DNA of 64,000 bases, from contig NZ_VEBK01000009.1 in the NCBI RefSeq assembly GCF_007676755.1, forward strand, positions 105,747 through 169,746. Direction: 5' to 3'. The position numbers and the translations under genes were made by a program. This DNA comes from Bacillus sp. FJAT-22090. GTDB lineage: Bacteria > Bacillota > Bacilli > Bacillales_A > Planococcaceae. A model generated the notes under the pieces. The model saw nothing but the letters and a program-made list of their open reading frames with translations. It was not told the DNA's origin and did not search any database. Below are positions 14,445 through 23,066 of this stretch, one piece after another (position 1 is the first letter of the stretch; every line of letters begins with the position of its first letter).

Positions 14445-14738
14445 CTAAATTTTTTTCTTTCCTTTTATTATGTTCAACGAGTAGAGTAAGCCTGAAAATA
14501 CAATAGTAATTACAACTATTGATAGTGAAACCCAAAACAATGAAGCTAATATTAGATTATTATCAAAAATTCCTACATAGCCAAAAGAATGGCCATAACT
14601 TAATACTACCATTCCTTCTTTTTCGAATTCTCTTACCTCTTTGTATTCCACTATTTTGAAATAACCATAGCCACATCCCAACAAAACAATATGGATAGCA
14701 AAAGAATAAATAAAAGACCTAATTATTATTTTTGGCAT
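14445..14738 (-). CDS. Small two-helix membrane protein, hypothetical
   Basis: 97 residues. Hydrophobic helices lie at about 7-27 and 60-85, separated by a loop with acidic and tyrosine residues, and the tail is Lys-rich (IIKGKKKI). No family is recognised. Its ATG follows the stop codon of the DUF4256 gene directly with no gap (TAAATG), so translation is likely coupled, and there is no clear ribosome binding site of its own. Co-expression with DUF4256 is therefore probable, though it gives no functional clue. Confidence 0.6.
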   Translation of the reverse strand: MPKIIIRSFIYSFAIHIVLLGCGYGYFKIVEYKEVREFEKEGMVVLSYGHSFGYVGIFDNNLILASLFWVSLSIVVITIVFSGLLYSLNIIKGKKKI

Positions 14739-15305
14739 TTAGACTCTTAACGAGCCGCGGAAGCCTCTAGCTGCGTAGTATGAGTCTGCTCCATTATGAT
14801 ACACAAAGACAGTATCGTATCGATAATCACAAAAGATTGCGCCACCAAGTTGTCTAATAGAAGACGGTGTTTTCACCCAACTAGATGTTTTCTTATCGAA
14901 GTTTCCAAGTTTTTGCAGATCTCGGTACTGTTCCTCTGTTAAAATTTCAATACCCATGTCAGCGGCCATATCAATAGCGGTATTTTCTGGTTTATGCTGT
15001 TTTCTTGATTCCAGTGCTTCACGGTCGTAGCAGATACTTCTGCGACCTTTGGGACTTTCTGTTGAACAATCATAAAAAATAAATTCACCCGTTTCTAGAT
15101 CATAAGTAACCACATCCGGTTCCCCGCCTGTTGTTTCCATTTCATGAAGCGACCACATTTTTTCATTATTCTTTTCTAGCTTCTCTTGTACTTTATCCCA
15201 TTCAAGTCCTTCATGACGATCCATATTTTTTTCAAAGCGGTCTTTTAATATCGCGATTATTCTTTCACCTTGCTCCGATGACAACTTTTTAGTTTCATTT
15301 TTCAT
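14739..15305 (-). CDS. DUF4256 domain-containing protein
   Basis: 188 residues from ATG 15305 (MKNETKKLSSEQGERI), which follows GAAGAGGTG; the frame is open seven codons further, but that part covers the ribosome binding site. Characteristic segments are MWSLHEMETTGGEPDVV, FYDCSTESPKGRRSICYDREAL and the C-terminal YDTVFVYHNGADSYYAARGF. The domain covers the whole protein and is of unknown function. There is no signal or membrane segment, so it is cytoplasmic. It is followed directly by the small membrane protein gene. Confidence 0.85.
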   Translation of the reverse strand: MKNETKKLSSEQGERIIAILKDRFEKNMDRHEGLEWDKVQEKLEKNNEKMWSLHEMETTGGEPDVVTYDLETGEFIFYDCSTESPKGRRSICYDREALESRKQHKPENTAIDMAADMGIEILTEEQYRDLQKLGNFDKKTSSWVKTPSSIRQLGGAIFCDYRYDTVFVYHNGADSYYAARGFRGSLRV

Positions 15306-15376
15306 ACTAACACCTCTTCGTATCATATATTTTGAACTACTTTCATTATCTTTTTACACGTATACCTCTATAATAG

Positions 15377-15412
15377 CAAAAACCACCTTCCAGAACGACT
15401 GGTTGGTGGTCT
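15377..15412 (-). terminator. Terminator after the coat-protein genes
   Basis: On the minus strand GACCACCAACCAG-TCGTT-CTGGAAGGTGG is followed by TTTTT. It lies 35 bases past the stop of the second CotX-type gene. Confidence 0.75.
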
Positions 15413-15446
15413 AATTTTCTTATAAAATATTAATCCTTGCAGTTAT

Positions 15447-15869
15447 TTATAAAATCTCTAGTTTCGCAATTATAGCAGCAAGAATTTGAAGTAAAGCTTG
15501 AATGTTAGCAGCTACATCCGTGTCAGTAGTTACTACTTTTACATTTCTAGAACCTTCAATGATGGTTTTTTGAACGTTTCGTTGTTTACTTTTAGTAAAT
15601 TGCAAGATATCTTGAACAACAGCTCTACCTTGATCAGTATCTCCGATAGTTGCGATGATAACTGCCACTATCGCTGCTTGAATTCCTAATTGCAAAGAAA
15701 CTGCAACTTGTGTATCTGTCGTAGTCACATCTACACCTTCAGAGTCTCGAACGATAATTACTTCGAACGATTTCTGCTCAATTTTCGCAATCTGCTTGCC
15801 CTCTTGCGGTTCTGGTGTATTCTTTGACTCACAATGATCTAATGCTCGCCATTTGTCTCTATTCGTCAT
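15447..15869 (-). CDS. CotX-type spore coat protein
   Basis: 140 residues from ATG 15869, preceded by AGAGGTGAAAG. Two copies of the spore coat protein X/V domain are visible: residues about 37-75 (VIIVRDSEGVDVTTTDTQVA) and about 101-140 (KTIIEGSRNVKVVTTDTDVA). These are linked by a Gln/Asp-rich region. The N terminus DKWRALDHCESKN resembles CotX openings. In Bacillus, CotX, CotY and CotZ form the insoluble outer layer (crust) of the spore. It lies 38 bases downstream of a paralogue and probably shares its transcript, expected to be mother-cell specific. Confidence 0.88.
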   Translation of the reverse strand: MTNRDKWRALDHCESKNTPEPQEGKQIAKIEQKSFEVIIVRDSEGVDVTTTDTQVAVSLQLGIQAAIVAVIIATIGDTDQGRAVVQDILQFTKSKQRNVQKTIIEGSRNVKVVTTDTDVAANIQALLQILAAIIAKLEIL

Positions 15870-15907
15870 ATCTTTCACCTCTTTTCTCTCCATGGTAAAG
15901 AACCGTT

Positions 15908-16363
15908 TTATAGAACATCAATTCTGACGACTAAAGCAAGTAATACTTCAAGCATTACTTGAAGATTAACTGCGATGTCCGTATCAGTTGTTGTAATATT
16001 AACGTCTTTTGAATTGTCGATATAGATTCTTTGTCTATTCCGTTGTTCTGTATCCAACTCTTGGAAGAGATTTTGTGTTATCGCTTGGCTTTGGTCATTA
16101 TCACCTAAAATAATGCTAATTACTAAAGCTATTGCTAACTGTAGACCAACTTGAAGAGAAATCGCAGCTTGCGTATCTGTCGTCTGGACTTCTATATTAC
16201 ATGAGTCTTTAATCCAGATTACTTCATCAGATTCTTGATCAATAACTGAAACTTGAGCTGCAACTTGGGAAATATCTGCATTATGCATATTCTCTGCAAA
16301 TCCATTGCTATCTGAATAATATTTACTCCCCCGGCATCTCTTACCTCTCGCATAATTTGACAT
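15908..16363 (-). CDS. CotX-type spore coat protein
   Basis: 151 residues from ATG 16363 behind AGGGGGTG; the upstream in-frame extension is not supported. It has two coat X/V repeats: about 48-84 (VIWIKDSCNIEVQTTDTQAA) and about 112-151 (RIYIDNSKDVNITTTDTDIA). The N-terminal 25 residues are basic and Gly/Tyr-rich. It is paralogous to the gene immediately downstream, so the pair is a local duplication. In Bacillus such proteins polymerise into the insoluble coat/crust. It ends in RIDVL, as the partner ends in KLEIL. Confidence 0.9.
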   Translation of the reverse strand: MSNYARGKRCRGSKYYSDSNGFAENMHNADISQVAAQVSVIDQESDEVIWIKDSCNIEVQTTDTQAAISLQVGLQLAIALVISIILGDNDQSQAITQNLFQELDTEQRNRQRIYIDNSKDVNITTTDTDIAVNLQVMLEVLLALVVRIDVL

Positions 16364-16448
16364 ATTTACACCCCCTTTTATAGTGGTATATTGCAAGATA
16401 CGCATTTCCTAATCTATTAGGAACGGCAATTTATACTTTTATAAAAAA

Positions 16449-16476
16449 TATAAAGACGCCTAGATAGGCGCCTTAG
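16449..16476 (-). terminator. Terminator after the CotW-like gene
   Basis: On the minus strand AAGGCGCCTA-TC-TAGGCGTCTT is followed by TATATTTTTT. Confidence 0.75.
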
Positions 16477-16501
16477 GATAAGAATATTTCATTTGAATCA
16501 T

Positions 16502-16705
16502 TTATTGAGAAGGTTTCTGCTTAGTAAATGCATCCACTTTCTTAGTCAGTTCTTCCAGCATTTCTTTAATCTCCTGCTTTTGTTCATCTAATAAATTTGT
16601 TTTTATAGTCTCTACGTCCACACCATTTTTTCGGAAGACATTACTCACCAATAAATCGACAACCTTGTTAGAAATTGCATCAGGTTTTTCGGGTAAATTA
16701 CTCAT
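16502..16705 (-). CDS. Small CotW-like coat-associated protein
   Basis: 67 residues, charged and helical. The segment VVDLLVSNVFRKNGVDVETIKTN followed by an EQKQEIKEMLEELTKKVDAF coiled-coil-like tail resembles, from memory, the N-terminal half of Bacillus CotW, which sits in the cotVWXYZ cluster. The position directly upstream of two CotX-type genes fits that. It lacks the long basic C-terminal tail of CotW, so it is a short relative. A good AAGGAGGGA ribosome binding site precedes ATG 16705. A terminator of its own follows it. The family call is moderate. Confidence 0.65.
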   Translation of the reverse strand: MSNLPEKPDAISNKVVDLLVSNVFRKNGVDVETIKTNLLDEQKQEIKEMLEELTKKVDAFTKQKPSQ

Positions 16706-16859
16706 ATATATCCCTCCTTTTCCTAAAATTCAATATCATATCAGCATATGCAACCATAAATAAAGAGGAAACTGCGTGAATCCCGCTCCCTGGCAAATTG
16801 ACAAAGATTATATGTCAAAAAAGAAATTTAAGATAATCTAAATGACCCTATTTTTACAT

Positions 16860-16916
16860 AAAAAAAAACAGTTTCCCCGCTATCCATCTTTCATTCGGAT
16901 AGTGGGGAAACTGCTC
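16860..16916 (-). terminator. Terminator after the dihydrouridine synthase gene
   Basis: CAGTTTCCCC-GCTATCC paired with GGATAGTGGGGAAACTG, followed on the minus strand by a run of nine T. The stem is about 17 bp and unusually stable. Confidence 0.9.
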
Positions 16917-16942
16917 ATAAACTATTGAGAAGTACCCATATA

Positions 16943-17935
16943 TTAATGGAGGTCATTTTCTTTTGCAAAGTTATCAAGCAATGCACGTACTTCATTTGTT
17001 GATTTAGTGTGCATCAATTGATTTCTTAATTCACCAGCACCACGGAATCCTTTCACATAAATTTTGAAAAAGCGATGAAGCCCTGTGATGGAACGTGGCA
17101 GTTCTTCCGCATATTGATCTTGAAGGTCAAGCTGTAGTCTTAACAGGTCAAGGTATTCTTTACTACTATGCTCTTTTGGCTCTTTTTCAAAAGCAAAAGG
17201 ATTTTTAAAAATTCCACGCCCAATCATAACACCATCTATACCATATTTTTCAGCAAGCTGCTGGCCAGTTTGACGGTCAGGAATGTCTCCATTGATTGTT
17301 ATTAACGTATTTGGTGCAATTCGGTCGCGTAATTTTTTGATTTCCGGAATCAGTTCCCAATGTGCATCTACTTGGCTCATTTCCTTTCTTGTACGAAGAT
17401 GAATAGACAGATTGGCAATGTCTTGTTTCAATATATGTGTTAGCCATTCCTGCCACTCCTCTATATCCGTGTAACCAAGTCTTGTCTTCACACTTACAGG
17501 CAGTCCACCTTCTTTTGCTGCTTGAATAAGTTCTGCAGCAATATCTGGCCGTAGAATGAGGCCACTTCCTTTCCCTCTCGTTGCTACATTAGGTACAGGA
17601 CATCCCATATTAATATCGATTCCTTTAAACCCCAGCTCTGCCATACCAATACTCATTCGACGGAAATATTCAGGATTATCCCCCCAAATATGTGCCACCA
17701 TCGGCTGTTCATCTTCAGTAAATATCAAACGACCACGGACACTTTTCATACCCTCAGGGTGACAAAAGCTATCGGAGTTTGTGAACTCTGTAAAAAATAC
17801 ATCAGGTCTTCCTGCTTTACTAACTACATGGCGAAAAACAACATCCGTCACATCTTCCATTGGTGCAAGCACAAAAAACGGTCGTGGTAAATCACGCCAA
17901 AAATTCTCTATCACTTCAAACTCAAATCCTTTCAT
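16943..17935 (-). CDS. tRNA-dihydrouridine synthase
   Basis: 330 residues, FMN-dependent, reducing uridine to dihydrouridine in tRNA D-loops. The TIM barrel shows [13 protein letters not shown] near 22, the catalytic-cysteine motif [13 protein letters not shown] near 105, SVKTRLGY near 147 and the FMN phosphate site INGDI...VMIGRGIF near 220-240. A C-terminal helical tRNA-binding part follows. The mapped ATG at 17935 has no good ribosome binding site; GTG at 17914 (just before [13 protein letters not shown]) behind AAGGA is a credible alternative. It is monocistronic. It differs in sequence from the DusB type, but the exact uridine target is not predictable. Confidence 0.92.
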   Translation of the reverse strand: MKGFEFEVIENFWRDLPRPFFVLAPMEDVTDVVFRHVVSKAGRPDVFFTEFTNSDSFCHPEGMKSVRGRLIFTEDEQPMVAHIWGDNPEYFRRMSIGMAELGFKGIDINMGCPVPNVATRGKGSGLILRPDIAAELIQAAKEGGLPVSVKTRLGYTDIEEWQEWLTHILKQDIANLSIHLRTRKEMSQVDAHWELIPEIKKLRDRIAPNTLITINGDIPDRQTGQQLAEKYGIDGVMIGRGIFKNPFAFEKEPKEHSSKEYLDLLRLQLDLQDQYAEELPRSITGLHRFFKIYVKGFRGAGELRNQLMHTKSTNEVRALLDNFAKENDLH

Positions 17936-18080
17936 TGCTGTTTACGGGATACGTTGTCAAACGCTCACCAAATCTAAAAAAACAAAAATTCCCTACTTAT
18001 TTCACTTATATCATGCTTGATAATTTTTTATCAACCATAAGTACTTTTGGGTATAACTCGGTAAATGAAAGAGCTATTTT

Positions 18081-19451
18081 CTATTCTACTAAGGAAGACT
18101 CTTTTTCTCTTAGCAGGAATCCTGTTACTACAAAAGAACATACTGCTAGGACAACTAGAAGGATAAAAACTGAATGCAGACTCGTTTCTAAAGCCTTTCC
18201 ATGTAATTCATCACTTAATAATAGTCCAGATACTGCAATCCCAATAACCTGTCCTAGATTTCTCATCAGGTTATTAGATCCCATCGCTGCACCACGCATA
18301 TTCCAGTCCACGGCTGATTGGACGGCGACTGTATAGGCAGTAAAAGTTAAGCCAAAACCGAAACCAATGACTCCAGTAACTACCATCATCCACGGAACTG
18401 GTGTATCTGTGTTAAAAAAGACAAAGCCACTACATGCAAGAATAATAATGCCGACACCAACTAATGTGATGCTACCAATTGATCTCTTACTCATCAATCT
18501 TCCTGACAGTATCGCACCGACCGGCCATGTGACAGACATCGGCAACATAGCAACTCCTGAGAATGTTGCATTCAAACCAGTAACCCCTTGGACCCATAGC
18601 GGTATATAAAAAGTTATCGCAACGAGGATGAATCCCAATAAAAATCCAGCGATATTTGAAATCGTAATAAAGCCATTTTTAAATAAAGCTAGTGGCAACA
18701 TCGGCTCTTTTCCCTTTGCCTCAATTAAGAAAAATAAACAAAGCCCAACTACGGCTACAATAAATAACATCACAATGCTGTTCGTAACTTGCTTATGCTC
18801 TTTCAATAAGGTCAAGGCATATAAAAATGCCGTCATTGTAACCGCAAATGTAAAAATACCTGCGTAATCGATGATTTGCTTTTTCTTTTCGATATTTTCG
18901 TGTAATGCAGTCCATAAGAGAACTAAAGATATTATCCCAAATGGAAGATTTAAAAAGAAGATCCAATGCCAAGTGATCTTATCAACAATTACTCCTCCTG
19001 CAAGTGGACCGACAATCCCCGCAATTCCCCACACACTACTGATCCAGCCTTGCATTTTTGCTCGCATTTTAAATTCAAATACATCACCAATTATTGTAAA
19101 AGGAATGGTTGCCAACGCTCCAGCACCAATACCTTGAATAACACGATATACGATAAGCTGCTCCATTGTTAAAGAAAGTCCAGACAGCACTGAGCCGATT
19201 AAGAAAATAATTGTTCCTATTGTAAACATTATCTTTCTACCATAAAGATCGGCAAGCTTTCCAAACACTGGTGTAGCGATAACCAATGCCAATAGATAGA
19301 CGGAAATGACCCATGTATATAAATGGCTTCCACCTAAATCCTCAACAATCTTCGGCATTGCAGTACTGACGATTGTCCCTTCAATGGCTGTTAAAAAGGT
19401 TGCAATCAATAAAGCAATTACAACCGATTTCTTTTTTGTATCTTTGTTCAA
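18081..19451 (-). CDS. MFS drug exporter, DHA2/EmrB-QacA type
   Basis: 456 residues, with membrane helices throughout. The first helix carries FLTAIEGTIVSTAMPKI (the motif-D1-like signature of 14-helix exporters). Motif A is GKLADLYGRKIMF near 64, and motif C is GIAGIVGPLAGGVIVD near 142. Family members pump out drugs or other hydrophobic compounds using the proton gradient. The start is TTG at 19451 after AGAAGG. It is divergent from the peptidase gene; the intergenic region holds a 12-bp palindrome that could bind a regulator. The substrate is unknown. Confidence 0.9.
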   Translation of the reverse strand: MNKDTKKKSVVIALLIATFLTAIEGTIVSTAMPKIVEDLGGSHLYTWVISVYLLALVIATPVFGKLADLYGRKIMFTIGTIIFLIGSVLSGLSLTMEQLIVYRVIQGIGAGALATIPFTIIGDVFEFKMRAKMQGWISSVWGIAGIVGPLAGGVIVDKITWHWIFFLNLPFGIISLVLLWTALHENIEKKKQIIDYAGIFTFAVTMTAFLYALTLLKEHKQVTNSIVMLFIVAVVGLCLFFLIEAKGKEPMLPLALFKNGFITISNIAGFLLGFILVAITFYIPLWVQGVTGLNATFSGVAMLPMSVTWPVGAILSGRLMSKRSIGSITLVGVGIIILACSGFVFFNTDTPVPWMMVVTGVIGFGFGLTFTAYTVAVQSAVDWNMRGAAMGSNNLMRNLGQVIGIAVSGLLLSDELHGKALETSLHSVFILLVVLAVCSFVVTGFLLREKESSLVE

Positions 19452-19577
19452 ATTCTTTTACCTTCTTTCATAACTTAATAGCTCCCTGATTGTCTAAGTC
19501 TTACCAACGACCAGTCCTTCGGGTCATAAACGATTGTCTCTGATTATTGCAAGTAGCTATTCAGATGATACACGACA

Positions 19578-19589
19578 ATTGTATACAAT
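19578..19589. promoter_or_regulatory. Perfect 12-bp palindrome, possible operator
   Basis: ATTGTATACAAT lies in the divergent region between the MFS exporter and the peptidase gene. Its length and AT content fit a dimeric repressor site, but no adjacent regulator gene exists, so this is a suggestion only. Confidence 0.3.
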
Positions 19590-19706
19590 GTAAATGGAAA
19601 GCCAACTATATCAATCCCCTTTAGCTCTTTGCGTATGGTGAAAATAAAAAAAGGGATTCCTTGGTCATGTCTCGAAACTAATAACTAGAACGAGAGGAGG
19701 AGCTAT

Positions 19707-21779
19707 ATGAAAGCACCTATTGCAAAACGAATTCCACATCCCCATGATTTGCATGGCGATGTGCGTGAAGACGATTATTATTGGCTGAAAGAGCGCGAAA
19801 ATCCGGAGGTCATCCATTATCTTGAGGAAGAAAATCGATATTACGATGAAATCATGCGCCCGCTTGAGAATCAAACCGAGGAGATTTATCAAAGCATGCT
19901 TGACCGTGTTCCAGATTCGGAAATGGGAGTGCCTGTACAACATGGCCAATTCTTCTACTATTCCCGTTTGGATAAAAGCAAGCAATATCCGATTTATGCT
20001 CGTAAGAAAGCGACAAGCCGCGAATTTCTATCTGACGCAGCTGAAGAAGTAGTGCTTGATCTGAATGTATTGGCAGAGGAAGATGCCTATTTAAGCGTAA
20101 CTGTACAACGTATGAGCACAGACCATAACCGACTTGCTTATTTAGAGAATCGGGATGGCACTGACCGGTATATCATCCACATTAAAGATATGAAAACAGG
20201 GGAACTTCTGCCCGACCGGATTCCAAATGTATTTTTATATGGAAGTATGGAATGGAGCCGTTGTGGTGACTATATTTTTTATATTACAGTTGATGAAAAT
20301 CAACGTCCTTGCCAATTATGGAGGCATCGTTTAGGAAGTGCCATTGAAAGCGATGAGCTCGTCTTCGAAGAAAAAGATGAAACATTTACACTATACGTTA
20401 CTAAATCTCAGAGCGGCAAGTTCATTTTTGTTCATTCCATGTCGAAAACGACGAGCGAGATCCGCATGTTGGATGCAGATTCTGCGCTATCTCCATTACA
20501 AGTAATAGACGCACGTCGGGATGGTATCTTATATGATGTCGAGCATTGGGAAGATGATCTGCTCATATTGACGAATGAAAATGCGTTGAATTTCCAACTG
20601 CTCCGTTGTCCTCTCAACGACCTTCAAACACGGAAGAATGTCGTTGAATATAGCGAGGAGCGATATCTCCAAGATATGTATCCGTTCCGAGATAAGCTAC
20701 TCATCTCCGGACGGGAGAATGGATTGACACAAATATGGACGCTGGAGGGAAGTGAGTTAGTTCGAATTGAATGGGATGAACCTCTCTACACCGTGTCAAT
20801 CTTATCCGACCAAAGCTATGAAACAACTGAGGTATTAATCCAATATGGGTCTCTTCTTACACCAAAAACAACATATGGGCTGAATCTGTCGACTGAAGAG
20901 AAGCATCCATTACAAGTAGCACCAGTCAGCGGACAGTATGATCGATCCAACTATTGTCAAAAGCAATTGTGGGCGGTGGCCGGAGATGGAGTCAAAGTAC
21001 CGATGACCATTGTCTATCAGAAAGATGCACTCAGCGATGGTCCTTCACCGTTAATTTTGTATGGATATGGATCTTATGGTGCAAACAGTGACCCTCATTT
21101 CGATCCCTATCGTCTTCCTTTGTTGGATAAAGGAATTGTATTTGTCACAGTACAAGTACGTGGTGGTTCTGAAATGGGACGAAATTGGTATGAGGACGGG
21201 AAAATGCAGCAAAAGCGCAATACGTTTACCGATTTTATAGCTGCCGCGCAATACCTTATTGAGGAAGGCTACACAACTCCAAGCCAAATGGCAGCCCGTG
21301 GAGGAAGTGCAGGAGGTCTGCTCGTTGGTGCCGTAGCAAACATGGCAGGCGAGCTGTTTAAAGTTGTTGTTCCAGCGGTACCTTTCGTCGATGTCGTAAC
21401 GACAATGCTGGACACCACGATTCCACTTACAACATTGGAGTGGGACGAGTGGGGTAATCCACAAAATCGTGAGGATTACTTCTATATGAAGTCCTATAGT
21501 CCATACGATAACGTTGAGGCGAAAGATTATCCGCATATGTATATCACAACTGGCATAAACGATCCAAGGGTCGGTTATTGGGAACCTGCCAAGTGGGTTG
21601 CACGCTTGAGAGTATTAAAAACCGATAACAATACCATTGTTATGAAAACAAACATGGGGGCAGGTCATTTTGGCAAATCAGGTCGGTTTAATCATTTGAA
21701 GGAAGCCGCTGAACTCTATGCATTCATTTTGGATAAGCTTGGTGTGAATACGAAGGAAAAAGTACTAAACCCCCGTTAA
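19707..21779 (+). CDS. S9 family peptidase, oligopeptidase B-like
   Basis: 690 residues. An N-terminal seven-bladed propeller domain (about 1-410) carries the opening HGDVREDDYYWLKERENPEV. The C-terminal alpha/beta-hydrolase domain has the nucleophile in RGGSAGGLLVG (about 532-542), the Asp in NDPRVGYWEP near 615 and the His in MGAGHFGKSGRF near 653. Oligopeptidase B cleaves after basic residues in short peptides in the cytoplasm; there is no signal peptide. The length is the usual one. A GAGAGGAGG ribosome binding site precedes ATG 19707. It is monocistronic with a strong terminator. Confidence 0.93.
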   Translation: MKAPIAKRIPHPHDLHGDVREDDYYWLKERENPEVIHYLEEENRYYDEIMRPLENQTEEIYQSMLDRVPDSEMGVPVQHGQFFYYSRLDKSKQYPIYARKKATSREFLSDAAEEVVLDLNVLAEEDAYLSVTVQRMSTDHNRLAYLENRDGTDRYIIHIKDMKTGELLPDRIPNVFLYGSMEWSRCGDYIFYITVDENQRPCQLWRHRLGSAIESDELVFEEKDETFTLYVTKSQSGKFIFVHSMSKTTSEIRMLDADSALSPLQVIDARRDGILYDVEHWEDDLLILTNENALNFQLLRCPLNDLQTRKNVVEYSEERYLQDMYPFRDKLLISGRENGLTQIWTLEGSELVRIEWDEPLYTVSILSDQSYETTEVLIQYGSLLTPKTTYGLNLSTEEKHPLQVAPVSGQYDRSNYCQKQLWAVAGDGVKVPMTIVYQKDALSDGPSPLILYGYGSYGANSDPHFDPYRLPLLDKGIVFVTVQVRGGSEMGRNWYEDGKMQQKRNTFTDFIAAAQYLIEEGYTTPSQMAARGGSAGGLLVGAVANMAGELFKVVVPAVPFVDVVTTMLDTTIPLTTLEWDEWGNPQNREDYFYMKSYSPYDNVEAKDYPHMYITTGINDPRVGYWEPAKWVARLRVLKTDNNTIVMKTNMGAGHFGKSGRFNHLKEAAELYAFILDKLGVNTKEKVLNPR

Positions 21780-21815
21780 TCGGGAGCACTAAAAAAGTCA
21801 TCAAAATAATTTTAA

Positions 21816-21857
21816 AGGGAGTAAGTGAACTCTTTATTGTTCACTTACTCCCTTTTT
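21816..21857 (+). terminator. Terminator after the peptidase gene
   Basis: GGGAGTAAGTGAAC-TCTTTATT-GTTCACTTACTCCC followed by TTTTT; a perfect 14-bp stem. Confidence 0.92.
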
Positions 21858-21867
21858 ATGTGGAACC

Positions 21868-21999
21868 CGTTGATTTCCGTTCCAGACGGACGCGTTCCGC
21901 GGGGTGAGCGATGAACCATCACCGCCCCTACGGGTACGTTGTGATGTTTCATCTGTCTCACTGATCCCGTCGGAGTCGCCGTATTCCACTCCAATCAAC
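21868..21999. repeat. Dispersed palindromic intergenic element, copy 3 (full)
   Basis: It runs from CGTTGATTTCCGTTCC to CCACTCCAATCAAC, with GTTGATT/AATCAAC at its ends. GACGGACGCGTTCCGC and GTCGGAGTCGCCGT lie towards the two arms, and a GGTGAGCGATGA...TCATCTGTCTCACT stem is in the centre. It is related to the elements at 1519 and 11618. It is GC-richer than its surroundings. Confidence 0.8.
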
Positions 22000-22007
22000 T
22001 AGAGAAA

Positions 22008-22056
22008 GGTGCCAGGTTCTAAAACAATTCTGAACTGTTTTGGAACCTAGCACCCC
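22008..22056. repeat. 3' stem-loop repeat, copy 1
   Basis: GGTGCCAGGTTCTAAAACAATT pairs with ACTGTTTTGGAACCTAGCACC. It lies 20 bases past the stop of the TPR-Arr gene. Related copies follow fic, the pentapeptide gene and rlmD. On the minus strand it ends ...GCACC-TTTCTC, so it could act as a weak terminator. Confidence 0.8.
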
Positions 22057-22076
22057 TTAGACCCGATTAAATATGT

Positions 22077-22826
22077 TTAGTTAATAATTTCGCCTTGGTT
22101 TTTAGCTGAATTTTCGCGCCATTCTCGTCGCTCGGTAGTTGTTAGTTTCGTCCATTCTGTTTCTTCACCAATAATTCTTAAAGGTTCTCTTGAGCGATAG
22201 GAACGTGTTAAGTTACCAGGGAATTTTTTGTCAGTAACATTTGGATCGTTTTCAAATTCACCTGTTGGTTCTATTATATAAACGCGTTCTCTTTCTTCTC
22301 CTTTTGCTAATGCTGCTGCAAGTCCTGCGCCATTGACATTAGCAGTGAAATAAATGTGGTTCATTTTAAGCCCAGGCTTGTAATTTGAAATTCCACCCGC
22401 TGTCAGTAAATCACCAACCTGCAAATCTGCCTTTGTCCCATGATAAAATGGTCCTTCATCAGAAGGCATACCCTTATAAGAATTTGACAATTCATAATTT
22501 CTTTTTGCATTCTCAGAATCACACAACTCCTCATAACATTTGGCAATGTTTAAATATAACGTTGAGTAAGCACTCTTTACATTATCATCATTTATTTGTA
22601 ATGCACACTGTAGAGATGATTCCATCCATTTTAATTTTTCTGTAATACTTTTTTGTTTACGGGCTAAATGATAAGCTGCAATAAATCTTTCATAGTCGTC
22701 TGTTGCTTCGTACCATGCTTTTTGAAACATAGTGATAGCGCCTTCGATATTTCCACTTTCCTCCAATGCCATCCCGCTCATACACAGTTTAATAACGACG
22801 TTATTTGGATCAAATTTTATATTCAT
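22077..22826 (-). CDS. TPR-Arr fusion: rifampin ADP-ribosyltransferase with N-terminal TPR domain
   Basis: 249 residues in two parts. Residues 1-115 are helical TPR-like repeats (ALEESGNIEGAITMFQKAW; LYLNIAKCYEELCDSENAK). Residues 124-245 are an Arr domain: GPFYHGTKADLQVGDLL, HIYFTAN, YIIEPTGEFENDPNVTDKKF, then RSREPLRIIG. The catalytic set of mycobacterial Arr (His19, Tyr49, Asp84) appears at H129, Y159 and D194, a constant offset of 110. Arr enzymes inactivate rifamycins by ADP-ribosylating the C23 hydroxyl with NAD. Similar TPR-Arr fusions occur in Firmicutes. It is the first gene of the accessory patch and has its own 3' stem-loop. Confidence 0.9.
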   Translation of the reverse strand: MNIKFDPNNVVIKLCMSGMALEESGNIEGAITMFQKAWYEATDDYERFIAAYHLARKQKSITEKLKWMESSLQCALQINDDNVKSAYSTLYLNIAKCYEELCDSENAKRNYELSNSYKGMPSDEGPFYHGTKADLQVGDLLTAGGISNYKPGLKMNHIYFTANVNGAGLAAALAKGEERERVYIIEPTGEFENDPNVTDKKFPGNLTRSYRSREPLRIIGEETEWTKLTTTERREWRENSAKNQGEIIN

Positions 22827-22911
22827 CTAATCTTACCTCCAAATTAATTTATTGTTATTATGAGTAAACCCAAAATTCAACTTTTTTAAAATCTTTTCCG
22901 TTGCCTATTAG

Positions 22912-22997
22912 ATTTTCTCTCTCAAAGAATTTCCACAGCGAATTGGCCTTACTGAAGAAAGATCGGCTCCACTAAAATCAGCATCCCGCAAATAGTG
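22912..22997 (-). pseudogene. Fragment of a pentapeptide-repeat gene
   Basis: The minus-strand translation gives LRDADFSGADLSSVRPIRCG. The first 13 residues match the end of the pentapeptide protein encoded at 24039-24890 (LRDADFSGADLST). The DNA at 22965-22997 differs from 24143-24178 by only about one base over that block. It is a duplicated, start-less scrap that ends at the stem-loop repeat at 23001. Confidence 0.65.
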
Positions 22998-23000
22998 AAA

Positions 23001-23047
23001 GGTACCAAGTTCTAATATAATTTTGAATCGTTCAAAAACCTGGTATT
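23001..23047. repeat. 3' stem-loop repeat, copy 2 (diverged)
   Basis: GGTACCAAGTTCTAATATAATT...TCAAAAACCTGGTATT is a degenerate copy of the 3' stem-loop family. It lies 19 bases past the fic stop codon. Confidence 0.7.
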
Positions 23048-23066
23048 TTTGTGAAAACCGCCCAAT

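Noticed and set aside
17860..18336. Plus-strand 158-codon ORF
   Set aside because: It is antisense to the 3' end of the MFS exporter gene and the start of the dihydrouridine synthase gene, both of which have full family motifs.
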